From: Hephaestia mangrovi
Lineage (GTDB): Bacteria; Pseudomonadota; Alphaproteobacteria; Sphingomonadales; Sphingomonadaceae
Reading direction: 5' to 3'
Assembly (NCBI RefSeq): GCF_019880555.1
Contig: NZ_JAINVU010000002.1
Coordinates: 496,001-560,000, forward strand
Length of the DNA stretch: 64,000 nt
A program made the position numbers and the translations under genes. Below the pieces are notes generated by a model that was given only the letters and a program-made list of their open reading frames with translations, was not told the origin of the DNA and made no database searches. Below, piece after piece: positions 46,986 through 58,428 of this stretch. Every line of letters begins with the position of its first letter. Position 1 is the stretch's first letter.

Positions 46986-49045
46986 TGGTCATCCTCCGGA
47001 GACCCGCTTTGGGCTGCGGCACCACCAACCGCCTCGACCGCGGCATTGGTTGCGGCCGCGGCGTTTTCGACCGCGCTCGATGCGGTGGCGGCGCCGGCAT
47101 CGGTCTTGGTGGTGAGCAATTCGGGAACCTGGTGCGCGGCGCGGTACACGGCTTCTTCCTGCGCCATGCGGGTACGAATGTCGCCACCCCAGGTCGGCTC
47201 GATCTCGGCGAGCGACTTCAGCGCGCGATCGCGATCGAACAAATAGGTCATGATGTCGCGACCCGTCACGTGGGCGTCGAGATTGGCGATCAGGTGGCCA
47301 TTGTGTTCGAGCACGATGCTCGCCGCATAGCGCGGGTTGTCGGCGGGGGCGAAACAGATGAACAGTGCATGCTCGCGCAGCTTGAAGGGCACGCCGGCAT
47401 TGCCGGTCCGGCCGGCGCGGCGATCAGCCATGGTGATGCGGCGGACCTGCGCGGTGCCGGTCTTGGCGGCCAGCGTTACGCCGGGCACCAGCATACGCGC
47501 CCGTGCCGCGGTGCCGCCGTCGTTGACTGCCGCATACATCGCGTCCCGCACGGTGGCGATATGCTCCGGTTGCACGTCGGAGAGGAACGGAGCGGCGCCA
47601 TGCGGGTGATCGAGCAGCACGCGCGGCTGGATGTTGCGTCCCGATGCAAGCCGCGCCGCCATCACCGCCAGCTGCAACGGATTGACCAGCATGTAGCCCT
47701 GGCCGATCGCTGCATTCAGCGTGTCGGCAACCGTCCAGGGATGATGATATTTCTTCATCTTCCATTCGCTGTCGGGCACCGTGCCGTAGCGCTGGCTGGA
47801 GAACGGAATGTCGAAGGTCTGGCCGAGGCCGAGTTCGCGCGCGGTCGGCGCGATATTGTCGTAGCCGACGCGGCGCGCCATTTCCCAGAAATAGATATCG
47901 CAGCTCTGCGCCACCGCCCGGCGCATGCTGATCGGGCCATGGCCGCCCCGCTTCCAGCAATGGAACAGCCCGGTGCCGACACGGATCACGCCGGTGCAAT
48001 TGACAGTGTCCTGCGGCGTCACGCCGGCGCGGAGCAGCGCCAGCGAGTCCATCGTCTTGACCGTCGACCCCGGCGGATAGAGCCCTTGCAACACCTTGTT
48101 CATCAACGGCACATGGTCGTTATCCGACAGCATGTTCCATTCGAGGTGGCTGATCCCTTCGGAAAAGACGTTGGGATCGTATGCCGGCATCGAGCACATC
48201 GCCAGCACGTCGCCGGTCAGGCAATCGAGCACCACGGCGGAGCCTGAATTGGTGCCCAGCCGACGCGCGGCATATTCCTGCAGGCCGAGATCGATCGCCA
48301 GGCGCACGTTCTGGCCCGGCGTATCTGGCCGTGTCGCGAGCTGCCGTACGATCTTACCGCGCGCCGTGACCTCGACGCGCTTGGCGCCGGGTTTGCCTTC
48401 GAGGCGAGACTCCAGGGTCTTTTCGAGCCCATCCTTGCCGATCTTGAAACCGGGCGTGATCAGCAGTGGATTGTGGGTCTTCTCATATTGCTCGGCAGAG
48501 GCGGCGCCGACATAACCCGTCAGGTGCGCGACGGCGGCGCCGGCCGGATAGTTGCGTGCATAGCCCTGCGTCGGCGCGACGCCGGGTAGCTCGGGCCAGT
48601 GAACATAGATGCGGGCGAATTGCTCGTAATCGAGTTTGTCGGCTACCTCGACCGGCTGGAAGCCGGCGGCCTGCTTGAGGTCGGCGCGGATGCGTTCCAT
48701 CGTCTCGTCGCTGAGCAGCAGCATCGCTTGCAGACGGCCGAGGACGCGATCCTTGTCCTGGAGCTGGTCCGGGATGATGTCGACGCGGAAATCGGTGCGA
48801 TTGTTGGCAATCGGCTTGCCGTAACGATCGATGATCCAGCCGCGCCGGGGCGGGATCATCGTCAGGTTGACGCGGTTGCTTTCCGACAGGAGCTCGTAAT
48901 GCTGGTTCTCGGCGATCGACAACCAGGCCATGCGGCCCGCCAGCACCGCGCCGACGGTGGCTTGCGCGCCGCCCAGGAACACCGCGCGGCGGGAGAAGCT
49001 GTAAGTCTGTGCCGCCTCGGTAACGATGCGCGTCGGACGCTTCAT
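46982..49045 (-). CDS. mrdA: penicillin-binding protein 2
   Basis: 687 residues; elongasome D,D-transpeptidase anchored by one N-terminal helix. Pedestal domain begins RRGWIIDRYGKPIANNRTDFRV. Transpeptidase motifs: SxxK with catalytic Ser327/Lys330 (PPGSTVKTM), Ser381-Cys-Asp (SxD form usual for PBP2) and KTGTAQ. The C-terminus ends in an Ala/Thr-rich tail not essential to the fold. ATG 49045 overlaps mreD by 4 nt; the long upstream frame is a shadow of mreD and mreC. Confidence 0.96.
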   Translation of the reverse strand: MKRPTRIVTEAAQTYSFSRRAVFLGGAQATVGAVLAGRMAWLSIAENQHYELLSESNRVNLTMIPPRRGWIIDRYGKPIANNRTDFRVDIIPDQLQDKDRVLGRLQAMLLLSDETMERIRADLKQAAGFQPVEVADKLDYEQFARIYVHWPELPGVAPTQGYARNYPAGAAVAHLTGYVGAASAEQYEKTHNPLLITPGFKIGKDGLEKTLESRLEGKPGAKRVEVTARGKIVRQLATRPDTPGQNVRLAIDLGLQEYAARRLGTNSGSAVVLDCLTGDVLAMCSMPAYDPNVFSEGISHLEWNMLSDNDHVPLMNKVLQGLYPPGSTVKTMDSLALLRAGVTPQDTVNCTGVIRVGTGLFHCWKRGGHGPISMRRAVAQSCDIYFWEMARRVGYDNIAPTARELGLGQTFDIPFSSQRYGTVPDSEWKMKKYHHPWTVADTLNAAIGQGYMLVNPLQLAVMAARLASGRNIQPRVLLDHPHGAAPFLSDVQPEHIATVRDAMYAAVNDGGTAARARMLVPGVTLAAKTGTAQVRRITMADRRAGRTGNAGVPFKLREHALFICFAPADNPRYAASIVLEHNGHLIANLDAHVTGRDIMTYLFDRDRALKSLAEIEPTWGGDIRTRMAQEEAVYRAAHQVPELLTTKTDAGAATASSAVENAAAATNAAVEAVGGAAAQSGSPEDDQ

Positions 49046-49554
49046 GCGCGCCCGCGCTTCCGGTCGAGCCAGGCGATCAGCCGGGCGACCAGCGGGAACA
49101 ACAAGACCGAGAGAAGAATCTGCACGAGCAGCATTGTATCGACATGTGCCGCGATCGGCGAGGCGATCAGGCGTCCGCCGATGAGACAAAAGGCGATCGC
49201 CAGCGCGGCGATCAGCCAGTCTTGCCAGAAATCGCGCCAGACGAGCCGGGTGTCGAACAATTCGATCGCGAAGAAGCTCACCGTCCAGAGCAGCATCGCG
49301 CTCCCCATCGGCTGGCCGCTGACGCAATCGTCGAACAGGCCGAACGGGGCGGCGGCCCATATCGGAAACACCTCCGGACGCAGCAGGCGCCAGCCGAGCA
49401 GGACCATCAGGCCGAACGGCGGAAGCACCGGGTTCACCGCGATCACCGGCACGATCGTCACCAACGATCCGATCAGCACCGAAGCGATCGGTACGCCGAT
49501 GCGCTGCCAGCGCGGCGCCGACGGGGTAAAGCGTTCGACGGGGGGCTCGTTCAT
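49042..49554 (-). CDS. mreD: rod shape-determining protein MreD
   Basis: 170-residue inner-membrane protein with about five helices; the centre reads PFGLMVLLGWRLLRPEVFPIWAAAPFGLFDDCVSGQPMGSAML, typical of MreD. It links MreC to the elongasome. It overlaps mreC and mrdA by ATGA at each end, so synthesis of these proteins is coupled. Confidence 0.93.
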   Translation of the reverse strand: MNEPPVERFTPSAPRWQRIGVPIASVLIGSLVTIVPVIAVNPVLPPFGLMVLLGWRLLRPEVFPIWAAAPFGLFDDCVSGQPMGSAMLLWTVSFFAIELFDTRLVWRDFWQDWLIAALAIAFCLIGGRLIASPIAAHVDTMLLVQILLSVLLFPLVARLIAWLDRKRGRA

Positions 49555-50426
49555 GGCGCCGGCGTCGGCGCAGGCAGCGGCGGTGCCGGGAAGAAGGCGC
49601 GCTGGACGATGGCATAATCGAGCGTGTCGGGCTGCTCGAACGGCATGGCCAGGGCGCCGTCGCGATCGAGACGCACTACGCGAGCGACGGGAATATCGGG
49701 CGGGTAGAGGCCGCCGGTGCCGGAAGACAGCAGCACGTCGCCGACCTTGAAGGGCTTGTCGACCAGGCTGACCGGGTGGATTTCGATCAACGCGTCGCCG
49801 CGGCCGTTGGCGATTGCCGGCACCCCATCGCGCGTGCGGCGAACGGGCACCGCGCTTTCAGGATCGGTGACCAGAAGCACGCGGGCGGTGTCCGGCCCCG
49901 TTTCGAGAACGCGGCCGATCACGCCATGCGGGCCGCTGACCGGCATGCCGGGCGCGACCTGCTGGCGGAAGCCGGCATTGAGCAAGGCCATCCGGCGCGT
50001 GCTGCCGGCCGAGGAACTGATCAAACGGGCCGCCACGACCGCCGGGGTAGACCGATCCCGCAACTCGAGCAAATGCTTGAGCCGATGGTTGTCGTAGCTC
50101 AGCAAGCGAGCGCGCATCAGCAATTCGTGCTGCGCGGCCAGCTGTTTGCGCAGCCGCGCATTTTCGTGCTTCACGCCGAAATAGTCGCCAATCGCGCCGG
50201 GGATCGACGCAATGCCGTTGGCGACGTTCGACACGCCCGCCGAAACCGGCGCGGTCAGCTCGGCGACGCCGCTTCTCAGCGCGGCGAAGGCCGGCGGGTT
50301 GAGCGTCGACAAGGCAAGCAGCACGACGGCCGCCACAGCAAGCACCGCTGCGACGACATAGCCGAAGAACAATCCATATTGCGCCCGCCGCGAAAATCCG
50401 GGGCGCCGGTTCTTTGGCGGCGCCAT
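49551..50426 (-). CDS. mreC: rod shape-determining protein MreC
   Basis: 291 residues: one N-terminal membrane helix (about 18-42), a coiled-coil region (ENARLRKQLAAQHELLMRARLLSYDNHRLKHLLELRD) and the periplasmic double beta-barrel (VAARLISSSAGSTRRMALLNAG, GPHGVIGRVLETG, VGDVLLSSGTGGLYPPDIPVARV). The C-terminus is Pro-rich. Unlike the downstream pairs, it does not overlap its upstream neighbour mreB; a 270-bp repeat element separates them and ends 5 nt before the ATG, leaving only a weak AGGGA as ribosome binding site. Confidence 0.95.
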   Translation of the reverse strand: MAPPKNRRPGFSRRAQYGLFFGYVVAAVLAVAAVVLLALSTLNPPAFAALRSGVAELTAPVSAGVSNVANGIASIPGAIGDYFGVKHENARLRKQLAAQHELLMRARLLSYDNHRLKHLLELRDRSTPAVVAARLISSSAGSTRRMALLNAGFRQQVAPGMPVSGPHGVIGRVLETGPDTARVLLVTDPESAVPVRRTRDGVPAIANGRGDALIEIHPVSLVDKPFKVGDVLLSSGTGGLYPPDIPVARVVRLDRDGALAMPFEQPDTLDYAIVQRAFFPAPPLPAPTPAP

Positions 50427-50431
50427 TCCCT

Positions 50432-50701
50432 AGAGCCTATTCGGGTCAAGTAGCGGCATCGGGATTGCCCTGTCGTGTTCGCCTGGCAAGAAGCGTGTCG
50501 AAGCGCGTAGCAGCGCTACGCGCCAGGCTCGCGACGCCGCCCGCGGGCACGACAGGGCAACCGCTTTGCGGCGGGCGGATTTTGGCGCCGGGCGGCGTTG
50601 CTCGTCAGTCGCGATGGTCTGCCATCGCTCCATTCCTCGCTCCTTGCCCACCACCAAAATCCGCTCCGTCACGATGCCGCTACTTGGCCCGAATAGGCTC
50701 T
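50432..50701. repeat. 270-bp cloverleaf-like inverted-repeat element
   Basis: Terminal inverted repeats of 30 nt (50432-50461 and 50672-50701) match at 29 positions. Inside are at least three further stems: arm 1 TTGCCCTGTCGTG (50465-50477) with 50548-50560, capped by GCGTAGC/GCTACGC (50505-50521); a short CCGC-TTT-GCGG (50561-50571); arm 2 GCGGATTTTGG (50575-50585) with 50654-50664, capped by GCGATGG/CCATCGC (50611-50628). No ORF. It fills the mreB-mreC gap almost exactly. Confidence 0.85.
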
Positions 50702-50706
50702 GTCCC

Positions 50707-51750
<1,044 letters not shown>

Positions 51751-51890
51751 TCATTCCGTCCTTGCCGCGCGGCCGGCACGCAGCGGTTCGCACCTAATAT
51801 CCCGGCCACGCCCCGAGCCTGGAAATCCACGCTGGGATGCCGTTCAGATGCGGGTCGCGGGATGCCGCCGCTTGGGCTAGAGCAACATTT

Positions 51891-53666
<1,776 letters not shown>

Positions 53667-54116
53667 CGGGCGGCAGTTTTCGTTTAGGGTTTCCGATATG
53701 AAGTGGAGAAAGTGGAGACCCTGGCAGCGATTTTGCGGCTTTTGCGCCGGAAACGCGCCTGCGACGCGACATGTTTGCCACACGCACGCGACAGTGGCGC
53801 GACGTGGGCGCGACATGGTCGCCCCGGTCGCGGCGTAAAGCGCTACGGCGACGCCACCGTGCCGCACGCCGAGGCGACGGGTTTGCGATTGGGATGATGG
53901 ATCTGTCAAAGAGCGGTCGCCCAAGCGGACGCGACGGTGTCTCAAACATTTTCCAACATTGGAAGGCCCTGTCCGCTTTCGCCCCGGTTCACGACATTCA
54001 CGCCTCGGTTTGAGGCGAGCAAAAATGGACGTTCATAGGCGACGCAAGGTGCCCAACTAAGCATCGCTGAAACCCGCTGAACTCCGCTCTGGATCCCCAC
54101 CAAGGCATTGTTGATC
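53667..54116. other. 450-bp stretch without a convincing gene
   Basis: Short ORFs exist in several frames, but they are Arg/Ala-rich, lack ribosome binding sites and overlap each other. The part 53760-53840 repeats the word GCGACATG/GCGACA/GCGACGTG several times. No stable terminator or known repeat was recognised. Confidence 0.4.
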
Positions 54117-54473
54117 CTAATCGAGCAATCGCAGGCACGGCATCCACCGAAAATCGTTCGGTGGGACGAAGGTCTGGAGCGGCATCGCCGCGAGCAATGT
54201 CCTGCATCGCGCGGCGGCAGCTTCCATTACAGCCTGCCAATCCTGTTCGGTGCGACTCTGGGATAGAAATTCATATTCATCCAGCTCCGCAACGACGTCG
54301 ATGATTTCCGGGGAAATCCCGAAGGCTTGCATTCGCTCGACGATCCGAGGAATTCCGATCGTGAAAAACGCCTCGTCCTGGTGAATCGCCCGCTGGCGAA
54401 GTGCCTCGATGAATCCGAGCACCACCAATAATAGCGCCTTCTCGGTCGCCAATATCCGCTCATCTACGGTCAT
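54117..54473 (-). CDS. hypothetical protein, DUF3969-like
   Basis: 118 residues, probably all alpha-helical: DERILATEKALLLVVLGFIEALRQRAIHQDEAFFTIGIPRIVERMQAFGISPEIIDVVAELDEYEFLS. This resembles small DUF3969 proteins, whose function is unknown. Codon use is less GC-biased than in neighbours and the gene stands alone, so it could be a recent arrival. Composition and periodicity suggest a real protein. Confidence 0.6.
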   Translation of the reverse strand: MTVDERILATEKALLLVVLGFIEALRQRAIHQDEAFFTIGIPRIVERMQAFGISPEIIDVVAELDEYEFLSQSRTEQDWQAVMEAAAARCRTLLAAMPLQTFVPPNDFRWMPCLRLLD

Positions 54474-54773
54474 GAATGATGCGCTAGGGGCGCTGTCTTG
54501 GCCGACGCTCGGCGACGGCGGATGATGTCCGATGGCCGGTGGGCCAACGTGGCAATGCTATCACACCACGCGTTGACCTTTCAACTCGGCGACGCTTCCG
54601 CGCTTCTATGCCACCATTGCATCAATTTCGCTGAAGTCGCCGATCGCCTGAGCGTGGGCGAAACGTCGCTTATTGCCTTAGGTCGGTCCCAAGCGGACCT
54701 TCCGTTTTCCACCCAGTAGCCGCCGTTTGCCTCCCGCTGCGGATGGCGCTCGACTGTGGGGTGGTAATATAAC
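54474..54773. other. 300-bp gap, no gene supported
   Basis: A 73-codon ORF on the + strand (54498-54719) has no ribosome binding site and unremarkable composition. Nothing else was recognised before the rplI terminator. Confidence 0.4.
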
Positions 54774-54807
54774 AAAAGGCCGCCCGGATCGCTCCGGACG
54801 GCCCTTT
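54774..54807. terminator. terminator of the rpsF-rpsR-rplI operon
   Basis: Stem 54778-54788 / 54793-54803 (GGCCG and CCGGA blocks, one mismatch), TCGC loop, AAAA on the left and TTTT on the right. On the minus strand it follows rplI after one repeat unit; the A/T flanks allow action on both strands. Confidence 0.8.
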
Positions 54808-54816
54808 TCAATATTT

Positions 54817-54905
54817 CGTCATGCCGGACTTGTTCCGGCATCCAACGAGCAACAAGCGATGGCGCTCGTGGAGGGTTGGCCCCCGGAACAAGTCCGGGGT
54901 GACGG
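54817..54905. repeat. paired inverted repeat, family C
   Basis: Left arm CGTCATGCCGGACTTGTTCC... (54817-54843) and right arm CCCCGGAACAAGTCCGGGG (54881-54899) are inverted versions of the same GGACTTGTTCCGG core, 40 nt apart. It lies between rplI and its terminator. This type of sequence is widespread in sphingomonad intergenic regions. Confidence 0.75.
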
Positions 54906-54914
54906 TGAAGGGTG

Positions 54915-55544
54915 TCAGCCTTCCGCCGATTCGCCGGCCTCGGCTTCCTCGGTCGCATCGGCTTCGGCAGGTGCCTCGCCCAGCACGGCAGCAGCGTCTT
55001 CGGTGACCTTGTAATCCTCGACGAAGCCCGCGACGTCGCGGCCTTCCTCGAACATTGCGGCCATCACGTCGACGCCCTCGGCCTGCATCTCGGCCTCTTC
55101 AGGCGAGCGGGCGACGTTGACCTTGATCGTCACCGCCACCTCGGGGTGCAGCGCGACCTTCACTTCGTGCACGCCGATCGCCTTGATCGGGCGATCGAGC
55201 ACGACCTGGCTCTTGGCGATCTTGTGGCCATCGGCCTCCAGCGCCTCGACGATGTCGCGGACCGCGACCGAGCCGTAGAGCTGGCCAGTGTTCGACGATT
55301 GACGGATCAGCGTCAGCGACGTGCCTTCGAGGCCCTTGGCCTCCTTCTCGGCGTCGGTGCGACGCGAGGCGTTTTCGGCCTCCAGACGCTCACGATTGGC
55401 TTCGAAGACCTTGCGGTTGGCTTCGTTGGCGCGCAGCGCCTTCTTGTTGGGGAGAAGGAAGTTGCGGGCAAAGCCGTCCTTCACCTTCACCACGTCGCCG
55501 ATGGAGCCGAGCTTCTCGACGCGTTCGAGCAGGATCACATCCAT
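54915..55544 (-). CDS. rplI: 50S ribosomal protein L9
   Basis: 209 residues. N-terminal domain MDVILLERVEKLGSIGDVVKVKDGFARNFLLPNKKALRANEANRKVFE and long connecting helix match bL9; the C-terminal domain follows. Bacterial L9 is usually about 150 residues; here an extra acidic Ala/Glu tail of roughly 40-50 residues (ending EADATEEAEAGESAEG) is added. It is last in the rpsF-rpsR-rplI operon. Confidence 0.96.
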   Translation of the reverse strand: MDVILLERVEKLGSIGDVVKVKDGFARNFLLPNKKALRANEANRKVFEANRERLEAENASRRTDAEKEAKGLEGTSLTLIRQSSNTGQLYGSVAVRDIVEALEADGHKIAKSQVVLDRPIKAIGVHEVKVALHPEVAVTIKVNVARSPEEAEMQAEGVDVMAAMFEEGRDVAGFVEDYKVTEDAAAVLGEAPAEADATEEAEAGESAEG

Positions 55545-55555
55545 GTTCGCGCTCC

Positions 55556-55780
55556 TTACTTAACGATGTAGGGCAGCAGGCCCAGGTGACGGGCGCGCTT
55601 GATCGCCTGGGCGAGCTCGCGCTGCTTCTTGGCGCTCACCGAGGTGATGCGCGACGGGACGATCTTGCCACGCTCGGACACGAAGCCCTGCAGCAGACGA
55701 ACGTCCTTGTAATCGATCCGCGGCGCGTCCTTCGCGGAGAAGGGGCAGCTCTTGCGGCGGCGGAAAAACGGGCGTGCCAT
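55556..55780 (-). CDS. rpsR: 30S ribosomal protein S18
   Basis: 74 residues, basic: [67 protein letters not shown] matches bS18 in full. It pairs with S6 on the platform of the small subunit. It sits 13 nt after rpsF and 11 nt before rplI. Confidence 0.97.
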   Translation of the reverse strand: MARPFFRRRKSCPFSAKDAPRIDYKDVRLLQGFVSERGKIVPSRITSVSAKKQRELAQAIKRARHLGLLPYIVK

Positions 55781-55793
55781 ATCTTAGTGCTCC

Positions 55794-56177
55794 TTACGCG
55801 CGGTCACGGTTGTCGCGGCCGCCATCGCGGTCACGGCCGCGGCGGCCGTCGCGATCGCCCTTGCGCATCATCACGGTCGGGCCCTGCTCGAGCTCGTCGA
55901 CGCGGACGGTCATGTAACGAATGATGTCCTCGTTGATCGCTTCCTGGCGCTCGAGCTCGGCAACGATCGGGCCGGGGCCGTCGATCTCGAGCATCACGTA
56001 ATGCGCCTTGCGGTTCTTGGCGATCTTGTAGGCGAGGCTGCGCAGGCCCCAGGTCTCGGTCTTGACGACCTTGCCCTGATTGTCCTCGATGATCTTGGTG
56101 GCGGTTTCCGCCAGCGCGTCGACTTGCGCCTGTGCCAGATCCTGGCGCGCAAGGAACACGTGCTCGTAAAGAGCCAT
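55794..56177 (-). CDS. rpsF: 30S ribosomal protein S6
   Basis: 127 residues from ATG 56177, with AAGGAAAAGG just upstream. [69 protein letters not shown] is typical bS6. The C-terminus is an Arg/Asp-rich repeat ([20 protein letters not shown]), a natural variable tail in this protein. First gene of the operon. Confidence 0.97.
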   Translation of the reverse strand: MALYEHVFLARQDLAQAQVDALAETATKIIEDNQGKVVKTETWGLRSLAYKIAKNRKAHYVMLEIDGPGPIVAELERQEAINEDIIRYMTVRVDELEQGPTVMMRKGDRDGRRGRDRDGGRDNRDRA

Positions 56178-56342
56178 GCCTTTTCCTTCATCTTGGCCGA
56201 TCGCTGACGCCGCCCCGTGCGACGCCCCTCCGGCTATCGTCTCAAATGCAAACCGAGGCGGAAAGCGTGCGCTTCCCACCCCGGTTGCGTGTTTCCTTAG
56301 CGGTTTCCCCGCGAAACGCAAGCCTCGCGAGGAATTCCGGTC

Positions 56343-56762
56343 TTAGTGGATCGCGCCGCCGATGACAGCGCCGATCAGGCCGCTGGCGAGCGCGACGAGC
56401 ACCGCGTCGTTGCCCGATTGCCGCCACTGGTAGCCGTAAGGCGGCGCCTGCAGGCCGTAATCGCGATAGTCGCTGATGACGCGATAGTTGGTCGCGTAGC
56501 GGCTGTCGAAGCGATCGCCGCGATTCCAGGTGCGATAGGCCGGACGATAGGTCTGGCGGTAGGTCACCCGGGTCGGCGCACGATAGGTCGTGCGCGCCGT
56601 ATGGCGGTAATTCGCATAGCGGTTGCCGTCCTGATGGCGGTTTCCGCGATGGTCGCTGGTTTCGGTGCGGCCGTGGCGTTCGGCGGCATTGGCCGGCGCG
56701 GCGGCAAGGATCGGGCTGGTGATCATGGTCGCTGCGGCGGCGCCTAGGATGATCTTTTTCAT
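56343..56762 (-). CDS. RcnB-like secreted protein, copy 1
   Basis: 139 residues from ATG 56762. Signal peptide MKKIILGAAAATMITSPILAAAPANA. The mature part is rich in Tyr, Arg and His, then YRTWNRGDRFDSRYATNYRVISDYRDYGLQAPPYGYQWRQSGNDAVLVALASGLIGAVI, the RcnB-family core (periplasmic proteins first linked to nickel/cobalt homeostasis) with a C-terminal hydrophobic helix. A near-identical arrangement follows in the upstream paralogue, including matching upstream repeats and downstream hairpins. Confidence 0.82.
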   Translation of the reverse strand: MKKIILGAAAATMITSPILAAAPANAAERHGRTETSDHRGNRHQDGNRYANYRHTARTTYRAPTRVTYRQTYRPAYRTWNRGDRFDSRYATNYRVISDYRDYGLQAPPYGYQWRQSGNDAVLVALASGLIGAVIGGAIH

Positions 56763-56820
56763 GTTCTTCACTCCATTTCCGGCGCCCTTCTTTGGCGTCA
56801 TGGACAACATGGAGGGAATC

Positions 56821-56869
56821 TGTCGCAAGCATTTGTCGAGTAACGGGAAAGTTGTAACACTTTGTCGCA
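56821..56869 (-). promoter_or_regulatory. TGTCGCA repeats upstream of RcnB-like copy 1
   Basis: TGTCGCA at 56821, TGTCG at 56834 (13-bp period), then TGTAACA (56853) and TGTCGCA (56863) with a 10-bp period. The same layout occurs 5-prime of copy 2, and the 10-bp pair also upstream of the RND operon. Confidence 0.5.
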
Positions 56870-56921
56870 GTTGGATAGAGCGATGCTATCGTGACGGGGC
56901 GCGTCGCCACGCACGAAGAGA

Positions 56922-56945
56922 GGCGGGGAGCCTGCGCTCCCCGCC
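56922..56945. terminator. hairpin after RcnB-like copy 2
   Basis: Ten-bp perfect stem GGCGGGGAGC (56922-56931) / GCTCCCCGCC (56936-56945) with a 4-nt loop, but no T-run on either strand. A related, weaker hairpin (around 56260-56277) follows copy 1, and both are next to CCCCGGTT. Confidence 0.5.
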
Positions 56946-56967
56946 CCGGTTGGTCCAAGCGGACCGT

Positions 56968-57327
56968 TTAGTTGAAGGCACCAGCGACGACCGCGCCGAT
57001 CAATCCTCCGGTGATCGCGACGAGCACCGCGTCATTCCCCGAGCGCACCCAGTGATAGCCGCGGGGCGGCGCGTACAAACGGTGATAGTTGCGATAATTG
57101 GTCACCACCCGATAATTGCGGGCATAGCGATAATCGAACCGCTCGCCGCGCTTCCAGTTGCGGTAGACCGGCTTGCGGGTCACCGTGCGCTTGGTCACCA
57201 CGGTATGGCCCGGCTCGTGGCGGACGACCGTGGTCTGGCGCTGCCGGGCAGCATCGGCAGGCGCAGCGGCGAGAATCGGTGAGGCGATCAGCGACGCGGC
57301 GATGGCCGTCAGCAGAAATTTCTTCAT
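56968..57327 (-). CDS. RcnB-like secreted protein, copy 2
   Basis: 119 residues from ATG 57327. Signal peptide MKKFLLTAIAASLIASPILAAAPADA. The core YRNWKRGERFDYRYARNYRVVTNYRNYHRLYAPPRGYHWVRSGNDAVLVAITGGLIGAVVAGA aligns with copy 1, with a shorter variable region. Tandem duplication of the whole unit is likely. Its promoter region carries two TGTCGCA pairs. Role in metal or envelope stress is inferred from the family name only. Confidence 0.82.
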   Translation of the reverse strand: MKKFLLTAIAASLIASPILAAAPADAARQRQTTVVRHEPGHTVVTKRTVTRKPVYRNWKRGERFDYRYARNYRVVTNYRNYHRLYAPPRGYHWVRSGNDAVLVAITGGLIGAVVAGAFN

Positions 57328-57385
57328 GTCACTCACTCCACTTTGTCGGCGCCTCGTTGGCGTCACAAGGAAACTATGAAGCGGG

Positions 57386-57435
57386 TGTCGCAGGGGTTTG
57401 TCGCCGAGCGACGGAATTGGTCGCAAAGTGTCGCA
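57386..57435 (-). promoter_or_regulatory. TGTCGCA repeats upstream of RcnB-like copy 2
   Basis: TGTCGCA at 57386 and TGTCG at 57399 (13-bp period); GGTCGCA at 57419 and TGTCGCA at 57429 (10-bp period). Order and spacing mirror 56821-56869. The segment also lies upstream of the divergent fabD. Confidence 0.5.
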
Positions 57436-57492
57436 GGCTTGCGTCGGCGCGCGCGGCTTTATAACCGGGCGCCTTCATTCAAGGAGAGGATC

Positions 57493-58428
57493 ATGCGCGC
57501 GTTCATCTTTCCGGGGCAGGGCAGCCAGGCGGTCGGCATGGGGGCCGCGCTCGCCGAAGCGAGCCCGGTCGCGCTCGAGACCTTTCAGGAGGTCGACGAG
57601 GCGCTCGGCCAGCATCTGTTCCGGTTGATGCGCGAAGGCCCGGCCGACGAGTTGACGCTGACTGAAAACGCCCAGCCGGCGATCATGGCCAATGCCGTGG
57701 CGATGTTGCGGGTGCTCGAAAAGGAAGGTGGCGTCAGCCTTGCCGACAAGGCCGATTTCGTCGCCGGCCACAGCCTCGGCGAATATAGCGCGTTGTGCGC
57801 GGCGGGCGCGATCGACCTCGCGACCACGGCGAAGCTGCTCAAGCTGCGCGGCCAGGCGATGCAGGCCGCCGTGCCGGTCGGCGAGGGCGCGATGGCGGCA
57901 TTGCTCGGCGCGGATGGGGACAAGGCGCAGGCGATCGCCGACGAGGCGGCCGAAGGGCAGGTGTGCACGGTCGCCAATGACAATGACCCCAACCAGGTGG
58001 TGATCTCGGGCCATCGCGAGGCGGTCGAGCGCGCCGCCGCGCTGGCCAAGGACAAGGGCGTCAAGCGCGCGGTGATGCTGCCGGTGTCGGCGCCGTTTCA
58101 CTGTCCGCTGATGCAGCCCGCGGCGCAAGCGATGGAAAAGGCGCTGGCAGACGCGCGCATCGCGCCGCCGCTGGTGCCCGTCTATGCCAACGTCACCGCC
58201 GCGCCGGTCAGCGATCCCGATACGATCAAGGCGTTGCTGGTCGAACAGGTGACGGGGCGCGTCCGCTGGCGCGAATCGGTGCTGGCGATGCACGCGGCCG
58301 GGGTGGGCCAGTTCGTCGAGTTCGGCGGCAAGGTGCTCGGCCCGATGGTCAAACGCACCGCGCCCGACGCCGAGACGATCAGCGTGATCTCGATGGACGA
58401 CATCGAGGCGTTGTTGAAGATAATTTAA
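57493..58428 (+). CDS. fabD: malonyl-CoA:ACP transacylase
   Basis: Loads malonate onto acyl carrier protein for fatty acid synthesis. 311 residues: FPGQGSQAVGMG near the N-terminus, active-site Ser94 in AGHSLGEYSAL, Arg in the LLKLRGQAMQ helix, and catalytic His in VSAPFHCPLM. ATG 57493 has AAGGAGAGG upstream; longer readings run into the promoter region. First gene of the fab operon. Its stop codon is followed at once by the inverted-repeat cassette. Confidence 0.97.
   Translation: MRAFIFPGQGSQAVGMGAALAEASPVALETFQEVDEALGQHLFRLMREGPADELTLTENAQPAIMANAVAMLRVLEKEGGVSLADKADFVAGHSLGEYSALCAAGAIDLATTAKLLKLRGQAMQAAVPVGEGAMAALLGADGDKAQAIADEAAEGQVCTVANDNDPNQVVISGHREAVERAAALAKDKGVKRAVMLPVSAPFHCPLMQPAAQAMEKALADARIAPPLVPVYANVTAAPVSDPDTIKALLVEQVTGRVRWRESVLAMHAAGVGQFVEFGGKVLGPMVKRTAPDAETISVISMDDIEALLKII

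Noticed and set aside
53703..54013. Small Arg-rich ORFs after mutL
   Set aside because: Overlapping frames of low complexity without start signals. The repeated GCGACATG words look like chance enrichment rather than a true tandem repeat.
54498..54719. 73-codon + strand ORF beside the DUF3969-like gene
   Set aside because: No ribosome binding site, no hydrophobic or motif pattern, and it ends in the rplI terminator region.
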